This document shows positions 35,101-43,020 of a DNA stretch of 64,000 nucleotides, piece by piece. The notes beneath the pieces were generated by a model. That model made no database searches, was not told where the DNA came from, and saw only the letters and a program-made list of their open reading frames with translations. Source of the DNA: G963701675 sp963701675 (GTDB lineage: Bacteria; Planctomycetota; Planctomycetia; Gemmatales; Gemmataceae); NCBI GenBank assembly GCA_963701675.1, contig OY969623.1, positions 5,766,001-5,830,000 of the forward strand, written 5' to 3'. Every line of letters begins with the position of its first letter. Positions within the stretch are counted from its first letter, which is position 1. The translations under genes and the position numbers were made by a program.

Positions 35101-37953
35101 CACCGTCACCGGACCGTTGATCGTTGCCAGGCCGCTAGCGACTTGAAGCGTTCCGGCGCCGCTCACCGAAGAAGCGGCCGACAGCGTGTGCGTGCCGCCC
35201 AGTTGCAGGGTAAAGCCGCCGCTGACCGCGAAGGTCCCGCTTTGGGTTCCGCCGCCGGCGAGATTGAGCGTGCCCGCCGTGACGTTGACGGTGGCGTTGT
35301 TATGGAACGGCACGCCAACGTCGGTCGTTCCGCTGCCGAATCGGTTGATCGTCCCCGCGTTGTTGACCGCATGGGCGCCGGCATTCGCCAGGGGCAGGTC
35401 ACCGTCGCCGTTCAAATCAAGAAAGGCGCCGGCGAGGTTATTGAGAACGCCGGCTTGCCCGGAACCCATTCCAAACGCGAGATTCGACCCGGTGTAACTG
35501 AGGGCGCCAAAGTTATCCAGCGTTCGGCTGAGCCACTTATTGGAAGCGCCTGAAATCGACCCCGTCGCGGAGGCGGCAATCACGGTCTTTCCCGTACCGG
35601 CGGCCATGTCGCCGGCCGTCCAATTCAGCGCGGAGAAAATGGTGAGCACACCAGTCCCGCCGATGGCGCCGCCGTCCAGGTCCACCGTGGGAATGGACGT
35701 GTTGACGTTCACCAAAGCGGCGCCGCCGGTCGCGCGTAACGTTGCCACGCCGAGCGTGCCGTTCAAATTTGCGGTGCCGCCGATGACTTGCAGCATGCCG
35801 GCGCCGCTCATCGAGGCCCCTGCCGAAGTGGAATGCGTGCCGCCGAGCTGTAGGGTGGTGCCATTGCTAACGATGAAGCTGCCGGTCTGCGCGCCGCCGC
35901 CATTCAACGCGAGCACGCCGACAGTGATGTTGATGGTCCCCGAGTTATCAAACGGAACGTCGACGATCGTGCTCCCGGTGCCGGAGCGGTTAAGTGTACC
36001 GGCGTTGGTGACGAGGTGACTGCCAGCACTGGCGATGGTGAGATCGCCGTCGGCCGTGATATTCCAAACTCCTCCGGCCAGATTGCGAAAACTACCTGGT
36101 GACGCACCCAGACCGAACTTCAAATTCGTTCCGGAATAGGTTAGCGTGCCCAAATTCTCCAGCGTACGACCAAGGAACTTGTTGCCATCTCCCGAAATCG
36201 TGCCGGTGGCGCCGGCGGCGACCACCGTCTTGCCCGTGCCCGTCTCCGCGGCCCCGGCCCAAGTGAATGCGGTCGTAACCGTGAGAGTGCCACCGCCCGA
36301 AACGGTGCCGCGCCTCTGCGTGAATTTGGAGATCGAGGCGCTTGCTCCGGTGTTCACTTGAAGTGACCCGCCGGCCAATATGAGAATGCCATTGCCGGTA
36401 ACCGACGCCGCGTTTTGAAGCGTCAGCGTGCCGCCCGTGATCGAAACGGCCCCCGACGTGACGACAAAGGAGCCGGTGACCGAACCGTTTCCCGTCAGTT
36501 TCATCGACCCGCCGGCAACCGTTGCCGTTGCGGCGAGGGCGTAATCGTCGGCAATCGTCAACTCGCCGCCGAGCACTTCCAGCAATCCCGTGTTGGTGAA
36601 AGGAACGCCGACGGCAACGGAGCTGGTCGAATTGACGCGGAAAGTTCCGGCGTTCACGAAGGCGTGAGTTCCTGCAGCAAACTCCGTCAAGCTACCGTCC
36701 CCGGTCAGGAGGAACTCCGCGCCGCCGAGATTGTTCAAGACCCCGGCCTGTCCGCTGCCAAAGCCGAAGGAAAGAGCGCTGCCGCCATACGTCAGTGACC
36801 CCGAGTTGTCGAACGTCCGGCTGAGCCATTTGTTCCCCGTGCCGCTGATGGTCCCGGTGGCCGAGACATCCAACACGGTTTTGCCAACGCCGGTCGCCAT
36901 GTCGCCGCCGGACCAGGTTAGCGTGCCGGTGACCGTCACTTCCGCGTCCCCGCCGATGGCGCCGCCGCTCAGCTCCAAACTCGCAATCGAAAGGTTGTTG
37001 TTAATGACTGCGGCCCCGCCGCTGACGGCGATGGCTCCGGTCCCGAGACTGCCGTCGAAAACGGCAGTGCCGCCGGATACCTGAAGCGTTCCGCTTCCGG
37101 TGATCGTCGACGTTGGGCCAAAAGTATGAACCCCGCCGCCGAATCCGATGGTGGCGCCGGCTGCGACGGAAAAGGCGCCGGTCTGGTTGCCGCCGGCCGA
37201 CAGCGTCAACATGCCGGCATTCACATTGATCGTTCCCGAGTTGTTAAGCGGCAGCACGATGTCGGTCGCCGCCCCGCCGAAGCGATTGATGGTGCCGGAA
37301 TTATTAATGACATGGCTGGCGGCGTTTGCCACCGACACATCGCCGCCGCCTGTGAAATTAAGGGCGCCACCCGGCAAGTTGTTCAGAACCCCGGCCTGAC
37401 CGGCGCCCATGCCGAAGAGCAGATTGATGCCGCTGTAGGTTAATGCACCGCCGTTTTCCAACGTGCGGCTCAGCCACTTGTTGCCGACGCCGAGAATCGT
37501 TCCGGTCGCTGATGATGCGATGAGGAGCTTAGCCGATCCTGCGGACAGATCGCCGCCCGCCCATGTGAAGGAGTTGGTTACGGTGAAGTCTCCGGCCCCC
37601 GAGAGCGCACCGCTGGAAAGCGTCAAGCGATTGGCGGACGAAGCGTTCGCCACGGTAAACGTGCCGTCGATCTGAAGACCCGCCGCGCACGTGACCTTGT
37701 CAACGGTGACATTGCCGATGACGTTGATGGTATTCGATGCGAATGCCGCACTGATGTCCGCATGGTCGCTTGGACCAGGCAGCGCGTTTCCCACCCAATT
37801 CTCGGCCGTGAGCCAGTCGCTCCCCGTTCCGCTCGGCCCGCCGTCCCACGCGATGAGCGCCGGCGCCAAACGTTCTTCCAGTGATTCAAACTTTAACCAT
37901 GCTCGGCGAGTTCGACCGATGCCGTGCGCCGGTTGCTTGCGAAAAGAAAACAT
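32197..37953 (-). CDS. giant LEPR-XLL protein with about eight beta-strand repeats
   Basis: The 1918-residue protein has a basic N-terminus and the motif FESLEERLAPA (residues 23-33). It then has about eight long, Gly/Thr/Ser/Asn-rich units of roughly 200 residues. Each contains a SxTGTISGxGNKxLSRTLxNxGTLxYxGSNL stretch and an AGSHAVNNAGTxNRxG stretch. The C-terminal 110 residues (GTAGTLTITGNYIQTASG, then AFDVLAISGTATLDGTLNVS) resemble the autotransporter-associated beta-strand repeat of passenger domains, but no outer-membrane beta-barrel follows. The repeats would form a long beta-solenoid. It lacks a classical signal peptide; the LEPR-XLL motif is the only sorting signal seen. GGAG lies 10 bases before the ATG. 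Likely surface-exposed; function unknown. Confidence 0.8.
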   Translation of the reverse strand: MFSFRKQPAHGIGRTRRAWLKFESLEERLAPALIAWDGGPSGTGSDWLTAENWVGNALPGPSDHADISAAFASNTINVIGNVTVDKVTCAAGLQIDGTFTVANASSANRLTLSSGALSGAGDFTVTNSFTWAGGDLSAGSAKLLIASSATGTILGVGNKWLSRTLENGGALTYSGINLLFGMGAGQAGVLNNLPGGALNFTGGGDVSVANAASHVINNSGTINRFGGAATDIVLPLNNSGTINVNAGMLTLSAGGNQTGAFSVAAGATIGFGGGVHTFGPTSTITGSGTLQVSGGTAVFDGSLGTGAIAVSGGAAVINNNLSIASLELSGGAIGGDAEVTVTGTLTWSGGDMATGVGKTVLDVSATGTISGTGNKWLSRTFDNSGSLTYGGSALSFGFGSGQAGVLNNLGGAEFLLTGDGSLTEFAAGTHAFVNAGTFRVNSTSSVAVGVPFTNTGLLEVLGGELTIADDYALAATATVAGGSMKLTGNGSVTGSFVVTSGAVSITGGTLTLQNAASVTGNGILILAGGSLQVNTGASASISKFTQRRGTVSGGGTLTVTTAFTWAGAAETGTGKTVVAAGATGTISGDGNKFLGRTLENLGTLTYSGTNLKFGLGASPGSFRNLAGGVWNITADGDLTIASAGSHLVTNAGTLNRSGTGSTIVDVPFDNSGTINITVGVLALNGGGAQTGSFIVSNGTTLQLGGTHSTSAGASMSGAGMLQVIGGTANLNGTLGVATLRATGGAALVNVNTSIPTVDLDGGAIGGTGVLTIFSALNWTAGDMAAGTGKTVIAASATGSISGASNKWLSRTLDNFGALSYTGSNLAFGMGSGQAGVLNNLAGAFLDLNGDGDLPLANAGAHAVNNAGTINRFGSGTTDVGVPFHNNATVNVTAGTLNLAGGGTQSGTFAVSGGFTLQLGGTHTLSAASSVSGAGTLQVASGLATINGPVTVGTLRISGGNAVVNNNTSVPALDLAGGSIGGSGLLTVTSTLTWSAGDMAASTGKTVLIGSASGTISGAGGKWLSRTLENAGTLSYTGSGLLFGFGAGQAGVLSNLPGATLNFSGDGDLGLANAGSHLVTNAGTLNRSGAGATDVAVPFDNSGTVNVSAGTLSLNAGGNQSGFFVATSGKTLQLGGTHLLSAGTSVSGAGTLQIVSGVSTLNGALAVGILRLLGGSAVLNTNVSVPNLEIAGGSVAGTGVLTVTTSLTWTAGDMAVSTGKTVLAASAVGSISGASNKYLSRTFDSAGTISYTGSNLQFGFAPAQAGVWNILSGSVVTLSGDGDLGLANAGSHAVNNAGTINRLGAGTTTVAVLLNNSSTVNVNAATLQLLGGGTHTGTFTLNSGTTLQLGDIHAFSAASAVTGSAANVHFLSGTSTLDGALSVANMEINGGAAVINTNPSVQSLTMSAGSLAGAGILTVTVTLTWTGGNMAASTGKTVLAGSATGTISGAGNKYLSRTLDNAGTLTYSGTNLAFGFAASQAGVLNNLAAAVLNLSGDGDFALANAGTHAVNNSGTVNRSGTGATDVAVALNNTGTINVTAGILNLSAGGSHTGSFALSGGTPLQLAGTHTFSAASSLTGASASVDFVSGAATVDGSLSVGTIQISGGSAVLNTNTSVVTLTLSGGSLGGTGIVTVTATMTWSGGDMAASTGKTVLAGSATGTISGTGNKYLSRTLENSGTLDYTGSNLQFGFAAAQAGVLINLSGAVLNLTGDGDLSLANGGSHAVNNAGTLNRSGTGTTTVDAGISFGNAGSVNINAGTLDVASGYIQTAGATVLASGTTLASVGGVDLQGGSLSGVGTISGNLTNGGVVNPGGTGTAGTLTITGNYIQTASGVLNIELGGTTAGAFDVLAISGTATLDGTLNVSVINAYSPTVSDTFAVLTYASQTGVFATLTGLDLGGGMMLSPAYNAADFTLTVV

Positions 37954-38274
37954 AACCGAAACTCCACGCTATCACGCGGGGGCAGCGTCGGAGAGACTCC
38001 CACACTTGGCGCCGCGGGTTAACAGGCGAAAAGGAAAGTCGCTCTGGGGATTACGCGACGAGGGAACCTTATTTTGCCCGTGGAGATTCGATTGTCAAAC
38101 AAAAAACCAACGAATTAAGCGGGTTGCGGAATCCGGGAGATATCGCCAATCCGAATCAATTTTCTTGAGAGTCTTAGAAAAAGTATGAGCCATGGCAGGA
38201 TGCTTTGAGTTAAGCACGGCCCATTCCCTGACGAATTGTGGTATGGTACCCTGGCGGAGTAAGAGGGAAGCGCT
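37954..38274. other. divergent intergenic region, 321 bases
   Basis: The gap between the giant beta-strand gene and the DUF433 gene holds the start regions of both. I saw no convincing palindrome, repeat or consensus promoter in it. GAGGGA lies 8 bases before the DUF433 start. Confidence 0.4.
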
Positions 38275-38517
38275 ATGGCCGTGATGGCGAGTTGGATTAC
38301 CCGCCGGGCACACCCTGACGGTATCGAAGCCTGCATCCGAGACACCAACGTCAACGTCTGGGGCTTGGTGAAGCGTCGGCTGCAAGGCTGCGACGACGAT
38401 CGAATCTTGCAGGCAATTCACGGCCTTACCACGGCTGACCTCGACGCGGCTTGGGCCTATTACGACGAACACCGCGGCGAGATTGAAGAAGCAATCCGAA
38501 GGAACGCTGAGGATTAG
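38275..38517 (+). CDS. DUF433 antitoxin-like protein
   Basis: The 80-residue protein shows the DUF433 pattern: an N-terminal ITRRAHPDGIEACIRDTNVN stretch, VWGLVKRRLQGCDDDRILQ and LTTADLDAAWAYYDEHRGEI. DUF433 proteins usually have a winged-helix DNA-binding core and pair with DUF5615 toxin-like genes in type II toxin-antitoxin operons. The next gene is such a partner and begins 6 bases after this stop, so the two form one operon. By analogy the DUF433 protein would neutralise the partner and repress the operon. Confidence 0.75.
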   Translation: MAVMASWITRRAHPDGIEACIRDTNVNVWGLVKRRLQGCDDDRILQAIHGLTTADLDAAWAYYDEHRGEIEEAIRRNAED

Positions 38518-38523
38518 GTCGGC

Positions 38524-38859
38524 ATGGCCCGGTTCTACGCCGATGAGAACTTCGATTATCCAGTAGTCGTGAAGCTTCGAACGTTGGGGCATGATATTTT
38601 GACCGTACCCGAAGCCGGCGAACAGGGAGGCGACGATGCCCACGTTCTAGGCTACGCTACGGCCGTTGACCGCATTGTACTTACCTTTGATCGCCGCGAC
38701 TTTGAACGGCTCCATCGCGCCAGCGCTGCCCATGGCGGCATCGTTAGTTGTACCTGGGATCCCGATACCGATGCCCTCGCCGCACGCATCCATCAGGCCG
38801 TAGTTAGCGTGACTTCAACGAGCGGCCGACATCTCCGCGTCAATCGACCCGTCTCCTAA
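38524..38859 (+). CDS. DUF5615 family PIN-like protein, toxin candidate
   Basis: The 111-residue protein begins MARFYADENFDYPVVVKLRT and contains DILTVPEAGEQGGDDAHVLG and IVLTFDRRDFERLH. This is the DUF5615 / Mut7-C-like PIN fold with acidic residues at DEN, DD and FDRRDF. PIN-type toxins are metal-dependent RNases; whether this member is active is not known. It is the partner of the DUF433 gene, 6 bases apart. Its last four bases overlap the end of the convergent beta-helix gene at 38856. Confidence 0.75.
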   Translation: MARFYADENFDYPVVVKLRTLGHDILTVPEAGEQGGDDAHVLGYATAVDRIVLTFDRRDFERLHRASAAHGGIVSCTWDPDTDALAARIHQAVVSVTSTSGRHLRVNRPVS

Positions 38860-39995
38860 TCGTCTTTCTCGAAGTTTGCGGTGATTAGCAATGCGCGAAA
38901 GTCCGGCGCGGTTGGTGCACCGGTCGCCTGCACCTCGAACGCCCCGATATCGACCGTGCCGTTGACGATCCGTGGGAAGCCGGGGCCGCGTTGGTCCCAT
39001 TGGGGCGCGCCGGTGTTGTCGCCGGCGTTGAGTGCCGGGCTCATCTGCAGCACCTTGTGCGTCTGCGTGTGCCCGCCGTTGTATTGCAAAACGCCGAGCT
39101 TCGGGTCGCCGCCGACCAGGTTGGCACTGCCCGTGTAGCTGCCCGTCAGGTCCGGCCCGGTGCTGCTGTACGGACCACCACCGTTCCCGGCGACGATGGT
39201 GTTGTAGAGGTAGAGAGAACCCACGTTGGCGATGCCCAAACCATGCGACGTAGAGGGAGCGTCTACATAATTCTTCGTAATGGTGCTGAACCGCACATCG
39301 AGCGCGCCATAGTTGAAGATGCCCGCACCTTCTTGTGGGGCGTCGGTGTGGTTTCCGGAGATCGTGCTGTTGATAATCTGCATAACTCCACCGGACCAGT
39401 TAAGGATACCGCCCCCTTTACCAGACCAGTCGGGAATCCCGACCTCATTGTCAGAGATCGTGCAGCCCGAAATCGTCATTTGGCCGCCGTTTTGGATGGC
39501 CCCGCCGCCGCCTGAGGCCGAACCACCGTAGTTCTTGTTGTTCGACACAGTGCAGTCCGTGAGTGTGAGGGTGCCGCTGTTCGAAATGCCGCCCGGACCT
39601 GCATCGGTAAAACCATCGGTGATGGTGAGGGCCGAGATGGCAACCGTGGTCCCTCCCACCACTCTGAAAATGGGACCCACGGTTCCAGACGGGGCTAGAC
39701 CGCTCACCGCCAGCAGGTCCGCCCCTGGCCCGGTCATGGTGATGTCCGAGGCCAGGTCGGGGAGCTCGTTGGTGAGCTGGATGGTCCCGGTGACCTTGAA
39801 GTCGATCGTGTCCGGTCCCGGGTTGTTGTTGGCGAAGTTGATGCAATAACGCAAACTACCGCGCGCATGGCCATTGCCCAGATCGTGCCCGACATTGAGG
39901 TCGGCCAGCCGAATGACGTGGCAGGCGGCCAGTAGGAAGCGATCTTCCAGCGCTTCGAGGGTCAAGGGCCGCGAGGCATGTACGAGCCGGGACAT
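38856..39995 (-). CDS. LEPR-XLL choice-of-anchor Q beta-helix protein
   Basis: I start at ATG 39995 because GGAGGAGG lies 7 bases upstream; the open frame extends to 40049. The product is about 379 residues. LTLEALEDRFLLAA is a textbook LEPR-XLL motif, followed by CHVIRLADLNVGH and GSLRYCINFANNNPG, the start of the choice-of-anchor Q family. The body is a right-handed parallel beta-helix of about 20-residue rungs (for example LTLTDCTVSNNKNYGG, MTISGCTISDNEVGI, MQIINSTISGNHTDA). The Q-domain ends GTVDIGAFEVQ, and the last residues (RALLITANFEKDD) resemble the tails of its neighbours. The protein is probably exported and surface-bound; its ligand is unknown. Confidence 0.85.
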   Translation of the reverse strand: MSRLVHASRPLTLEALEDRFLLAACHVIRLADLNVGHDLGNGHARGSLRYCINFANNNPGPDTIDFKVTGTIQLTNELPDLASDITMTGPGADLLAVSGLAPSGTVGPIFRVVGGTTVAISALTITDGFTDAGPGGISNSGTLTLTDCTVSNNKNYGGSASGGGGAIQNGGQMTISGCTISDNEVGIPDWSGKGGGILNWSGGVMQIINSTISGNHTDAPQEGAGIFNYGALDVRFSTITKNYVDAPSTSHGLGIANVGSLYLYNTIVAGNGGGPYSSTGPDLTGSYTGSANLVGGDPKLGVLQYNGGHTQTHKVLQMSPALNAGDNTGAPQWDQRGPGFPRIVNGTVDIGAFEVQATGAPTAPDFRALLITANFEKDD

Positions 39996-40080
39996 GGCGT
40001 CCTCCTCCGGATCGAAGGGTGAAAAAGGTGCCGGCCGGCATCGTACCATGTGCCTTGCGACGATGCAATCTACCGGCTGA

Positions 40081-40143
40081 TCTCACCACAAAGACACAAA
40101 GAACACAAAGTCCGCGCTTTCTTTGTGTTCTTTGTGTGGTGAG
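40081..40143. repeat. imperfect palindrome, CACAAAG-type
   Basis: The unit at 40081-40110 (TCTCACCACA then CAAAGAACACAAAG) pairs with 40120-40143 apart from a 6-base bulge. It lies in the divergent gap between the beta-helix gene (38856) and the FG-GAP gene (40149). It is a strong hairpin and resembles a common dispersed repeat in planctomycete-type genomes. It may end transcription arriving from the left or simply be a mobile palindrome. Confidence 0.6.
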
Positions 40144-40148
40144 AGTGA

Positions 40149-41366
40149 ATGCACTACCGCCCGGCTTGCGACGCCCGAGTTACACATCACACCGGCATCA
40201 TCAATGTCCGGCTAGGTGTAGGCGACGGATCATTTGCCGCTCCCCTGAATCAACCATTGCGGCGCGCCATTGTCGGCATCGAGGCAGCCGATTTCAACGG
40301 CGATGGTCGACCTGATCTCGTGACCGGCAGCGCCGCCAGTCCGATCGTCTCGATATTGTTGGGTAATGGCGACGGCTCGTTGCTTGACTTCGGAACTTAT
40401 CCGGCCGGGCCGGGCGCCGCCGATGTCGTCGTGTCGGATTTCAACCGCGACGGCCTGCGTGATTTAGGTGTCGCGAATTATCAAAACGGCGCCGGCAGCA
40501 CGGCCAGCGTCCTACTGGGCGCCGGGGACGGTTCATTCTTCGCGCCGGCAACCTTCGCGACCGGTGATGGTCCCTTCAACATCGCAGCCGGCGACTTCAA
40601 CGAAGATGGATTTCCAGATTTGGCCACTGCCAATGTCTATAGCAACGATGTAAGCGTGCTCATCAACAACCAGAATGACACCTTCGCGGCGCCGGTCTCC
40701 TATCCAGCCGGATCGGTGACGATCGCGCTTGTGGTGAGCGATCTGAACGGGGATGGCAACCTCGATCTCGTGGCAGCGAACAATTCAGCCGGTACCGTAA
40801 GTGTCCTGCGGGGTAACGGTGACGGCACATTCCTCGCCGCGCAAAACTATCCCGCCGGCGCGGCCCCAATTTCTTTAGTCGTTACTGATTTCACGGGTGA
40901 CGGGGCCCTCGATGCAGTTGTTGCCAATCGAAACAGCGCCACCGTGAGTCTTCTTAGGGGTAACGGTGCTGGTGGATTTCTTGCCCCGGAAACTTACACC
41001 GTCCTGGCCGGACCCATTGACGTAGTCGCCGGTGACTTTAACGGTGACGGATTCCCGGAAGTGGCCGTCGCCTGCCTCGATGCCGGCGCCGTCGCGGTGC
41101 TACTCAACGGCGCCGATTGGATTCTGCCGCCTCTTCCTAGTGAAGATGCCAACGGGCGGCGCACATCGGACGATGCCACTAAACCCATTTCGCACATCCT
41201 CCCAAACCGTCCATTGTCGTTGACGACGATGGATGTAGTGGACGAGCAGAGAAACGGGAAAGCAGTTCCCCAGTCCGCGCGACGAGTTCAGGTGGAGCGT
41301 CCCTCGCGTGAACTGGCCGATCCAGAGGAAGCGCTGTTCCAGGTTTTTTCCCCATCGTCCAGGTGA
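40149..41366 (+). CDS. FG-GAP/VCBS repeat protein lacking an export signal, possibly truncated
   Basis: The 405-residue frame begins with 20 residues of no known type and then holds about six FG-GAP repeat units, each with a Ca2+-loop of the DFNGDGRPDLV / DFNEDGFPDLATANV form and a phrase such as VSILLGNGDG. The protein ends in a polar, low-complexity C-terminus with no LITAD-like tail. Unlike its neighbours it has no LEPR-XLL motif, no signal peptide, and its ATG follows a palindrome by 5 bases. It may have lost its N-terminus or be a partial copy of a gene like 44518-46836. It lies between two beta-helix genes in the same island. Confidence 0.65.
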   Translation: MHYRPACDARVTHHTGIINVRLGVGDGSFAAPLNQPLRRAIVGIEAADFNGDGRPDLVTGSAASPIVSILLGNGDGSLLDFGTYPAGPGAADVVVSDFNRDGLRDLGVANYQNGAGSTASVLLGAGDGSFFAPATFATGDGPFNIAAGDFNEDGFPDLATANVYSNDVSVLINNQNDTFAAPVSYPAGSVTIALVVSDLNGDGNLDLVAANNSAGTVSVLRGNGDGTFLAAQNYPAGAAPISLVVTDFTGDGALDAVVANRNSATVSLLRGNGAGGFLAPETYTVLAGPIDVVAGDFNGDGFPEVAVACLDAGAVAVLLNGADWILPPLPSEDANGRRTSDDATKPISHILPNRPLSLTTMDVVDEQRNGKAVPQSARRVQVERPSRELADPEEALFQVFSPSSR

Positions 41367-41596
41367 CGCGGTGTTGACGTAACGGATTTGTATAGTCCGG
41401 GAGTGCTGCGAGTTCCCCGTCTCGCAGCCTTCATTCTCGTAACACAACGAAGTCCCTTTTTATTGTTGACATTCGGCTGCGACGGCGCGAGAATCCAGGC
41501 GTTATCCCTTGCGACAGCCTGGCTTTACTCGCCGATCATGCGTGACGAACGCACTCGTCTAGCCGGGTTGTTGCCGACACTTCAGAGGAGTCCCAA
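41367..41596. other. 230-base gap, no feature seen
   Basis: Only the ribosome-binding site of the next gene (AGAGGAG) is recognisable in this stretch. I saw no promoter consensus, palindrome or repeat. Confidence 0.3.
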
Positions 41597-42997
41597 ATGA
41601 AACTCGCATCATCAACGACTCGCCCGTCTCTTGAGCGGCTTGAAGATCGCACGCTCATGTCAACTTGCCACGTCACCCGGCTAACCGATCAGGGCATCGG
41701 AAAGGGCTTCCGCGGTGACTTGCGCTATTGCATCAACAAGGTCAACGCCGAACCTGGCGCCGATGCAATCGATTTCAACGTGACCGGGAACATCAATTTG
41801 CAAAGCACGTTGCCGACTTTGAGTTCGGAAATTGCTGTCCAAGGTCCCGGCGCCGATGTGTTGACGGTCCGGCGCGACTCTAGTTCTCCTTTCCGCATCC
41901 TCAACGTCGCGCCCGCCGCGGTCGTGAGCATTTCCGGGCTCACGATGGCCAACGGGCGTGTCCAGAACTCGACTACCGGCGGAATCAAGAATGAGGGGCA
42001 GCTAACGCTTACCGACAGCCGCGTGGTCGGCCATTCATCGGAGAGTTCGAGTCCCGTCGGAACGTCCGCGGGGGGCATTCATAACGCTGCCGGGGCGTCG
42101 TTGACACTGATCCGTACCACAGTCGAGTCAAATGTTGTGCTGCATACCTACGAGGGCTACGGCGGCCAGGCGTATGGCGGCGGCATCGTCAACGCGGGAA
42201 CTCTCGAAATCTTTTCGAGCACGATCGCAAACAACCGTGCCCAGTCGAACTCCGTCGATGCCCAGGCGTTCGGCGGCGGCATCTACAACACCGGCACACT
42301 TACCGTTGATAGCAGCACCATCCACGCCAACATTGCCGAGATGCCGAGCGCATGGGGATTCAACGACGTGGGCGGCGGCGGCATTTATTCGTCCGGCGTC
42401 GGAAGCAGCGTGACGATTATCAATAGCACGATTACTGGAAATCAATCCATATCCGGCGACCTCGCGTTCGGCGGCGGTATCTATGCGCCTTTCAACGGTG
42501 TCGTCAGCATTCGCAACAGCACGATCGTTGGGAACTCGGCGAGCGCCGACTATGAAGACTACGGCGGCGGCATTTACCAGTCCACGGCCACGATTGCCAT
42601 CAAGAATTCCATCATCGGAGGGAACTCCGCAGAATTCGGCGCCGACTTGAAAGGCAGTTTCACGTCGTTTGGCAACAACCTGTTCAGCAACAGCAGCGGC
42701 GGCAGCGGCTATGCGCCGACCGATATTCTCAACGTCGACCCGCAACTCGGCCCCTTGGCCGACAACGGCGGCCCGACTCTCACCATGGCCCTCCTGCCCA
42801 GCAGCCCCGCCATCGACACGGGTGACAATACCAATGCCCTGGAATGGGACCAACGCGGGCCGGGGTTTCCGCGGATGGTGAACGGCACGGTGGATATCGG
42901 AGCTTTCGAAGTGCAGTCAACCCATGCACCATCGCTTAGCCGTCCGCTGTGGGAGCTGAGTATGGCGATGCTCATGTCACTCGATGATTCCGACTAA
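41597..42997 (+). CDS. LEPR-XLL choice-of-anchor Q beta-helix protein (tandem copy A)
   Basis: The 466-residue protein starts after AGAGGAG (7 bases before the ATG) with SLERLEDRTLMSTCHVTRL, an LEPR-XLL motif leading into the Q-family start GDLRYCINKVNAEPGADAI. The body is a beta-helix of rungs such as LTVDSSTIHANIAEM and VTIINSTITGNQSIS. It ends GTVDIGAFEVQ and then a short tail (MAMLMSLDDSD). The next gene has the same length, 466 residues, and the same N-terminal 20 residues almost exactly, so these two are a recent tandem duplicate, though their middle parts have diverged. The product is probably exported; function unknown. Confidence 0.85.
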   Translation: MKLASSTTRPSLERLEDRTLMSTCHVTRLTDQGIGKGFRGDLRYCINKVNAEPGADAIDFNVTGNINLQSTLPTLSSEIAVQGPGADVLTVRRDSSSPFRILNVAPAAVVSISGLTMANGRVQNSTTGGIKNEGQLTLTDSRVVGHSSESSSPVGTSAGGIHNAAGASLTLIRTTVESNVVLHTYEGYGGQAYGGGIVNAGTLEIFSSTIANNRAQSNSVDAQAFGGGIYNTGTLTVDSSTIHANIAEMPSAWGFNDVGGGGIYSSGVGSSVTIINSTITGNQSISGDLAFGGGIYAPFNGVVSIRNSTIVGNSASADYEDYGGGIYQSTATIAIKNSIIGGNSAEFGADLKGSFTSFGNNLFSNSSGGSGYAPTDILNVDPQLGPLADNGGPTLTMALLPSSPAIDTGDNTNALEWDQRGPGFPRMVNGTVDIGAFEVQSTHAPSLSRPLWELSMAMLMSLDDSD

Positions 42998-43020
42998 CCC
43001 TTTATTCGGAGGAGAAAGAA

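Noticed and set aside
32483..37443. Several plus-strand frames over the giant beta-strand gene
   Set aside because: These are Pro/Val/Ala-rich mirrors of the repeat gene; no start signals or families.
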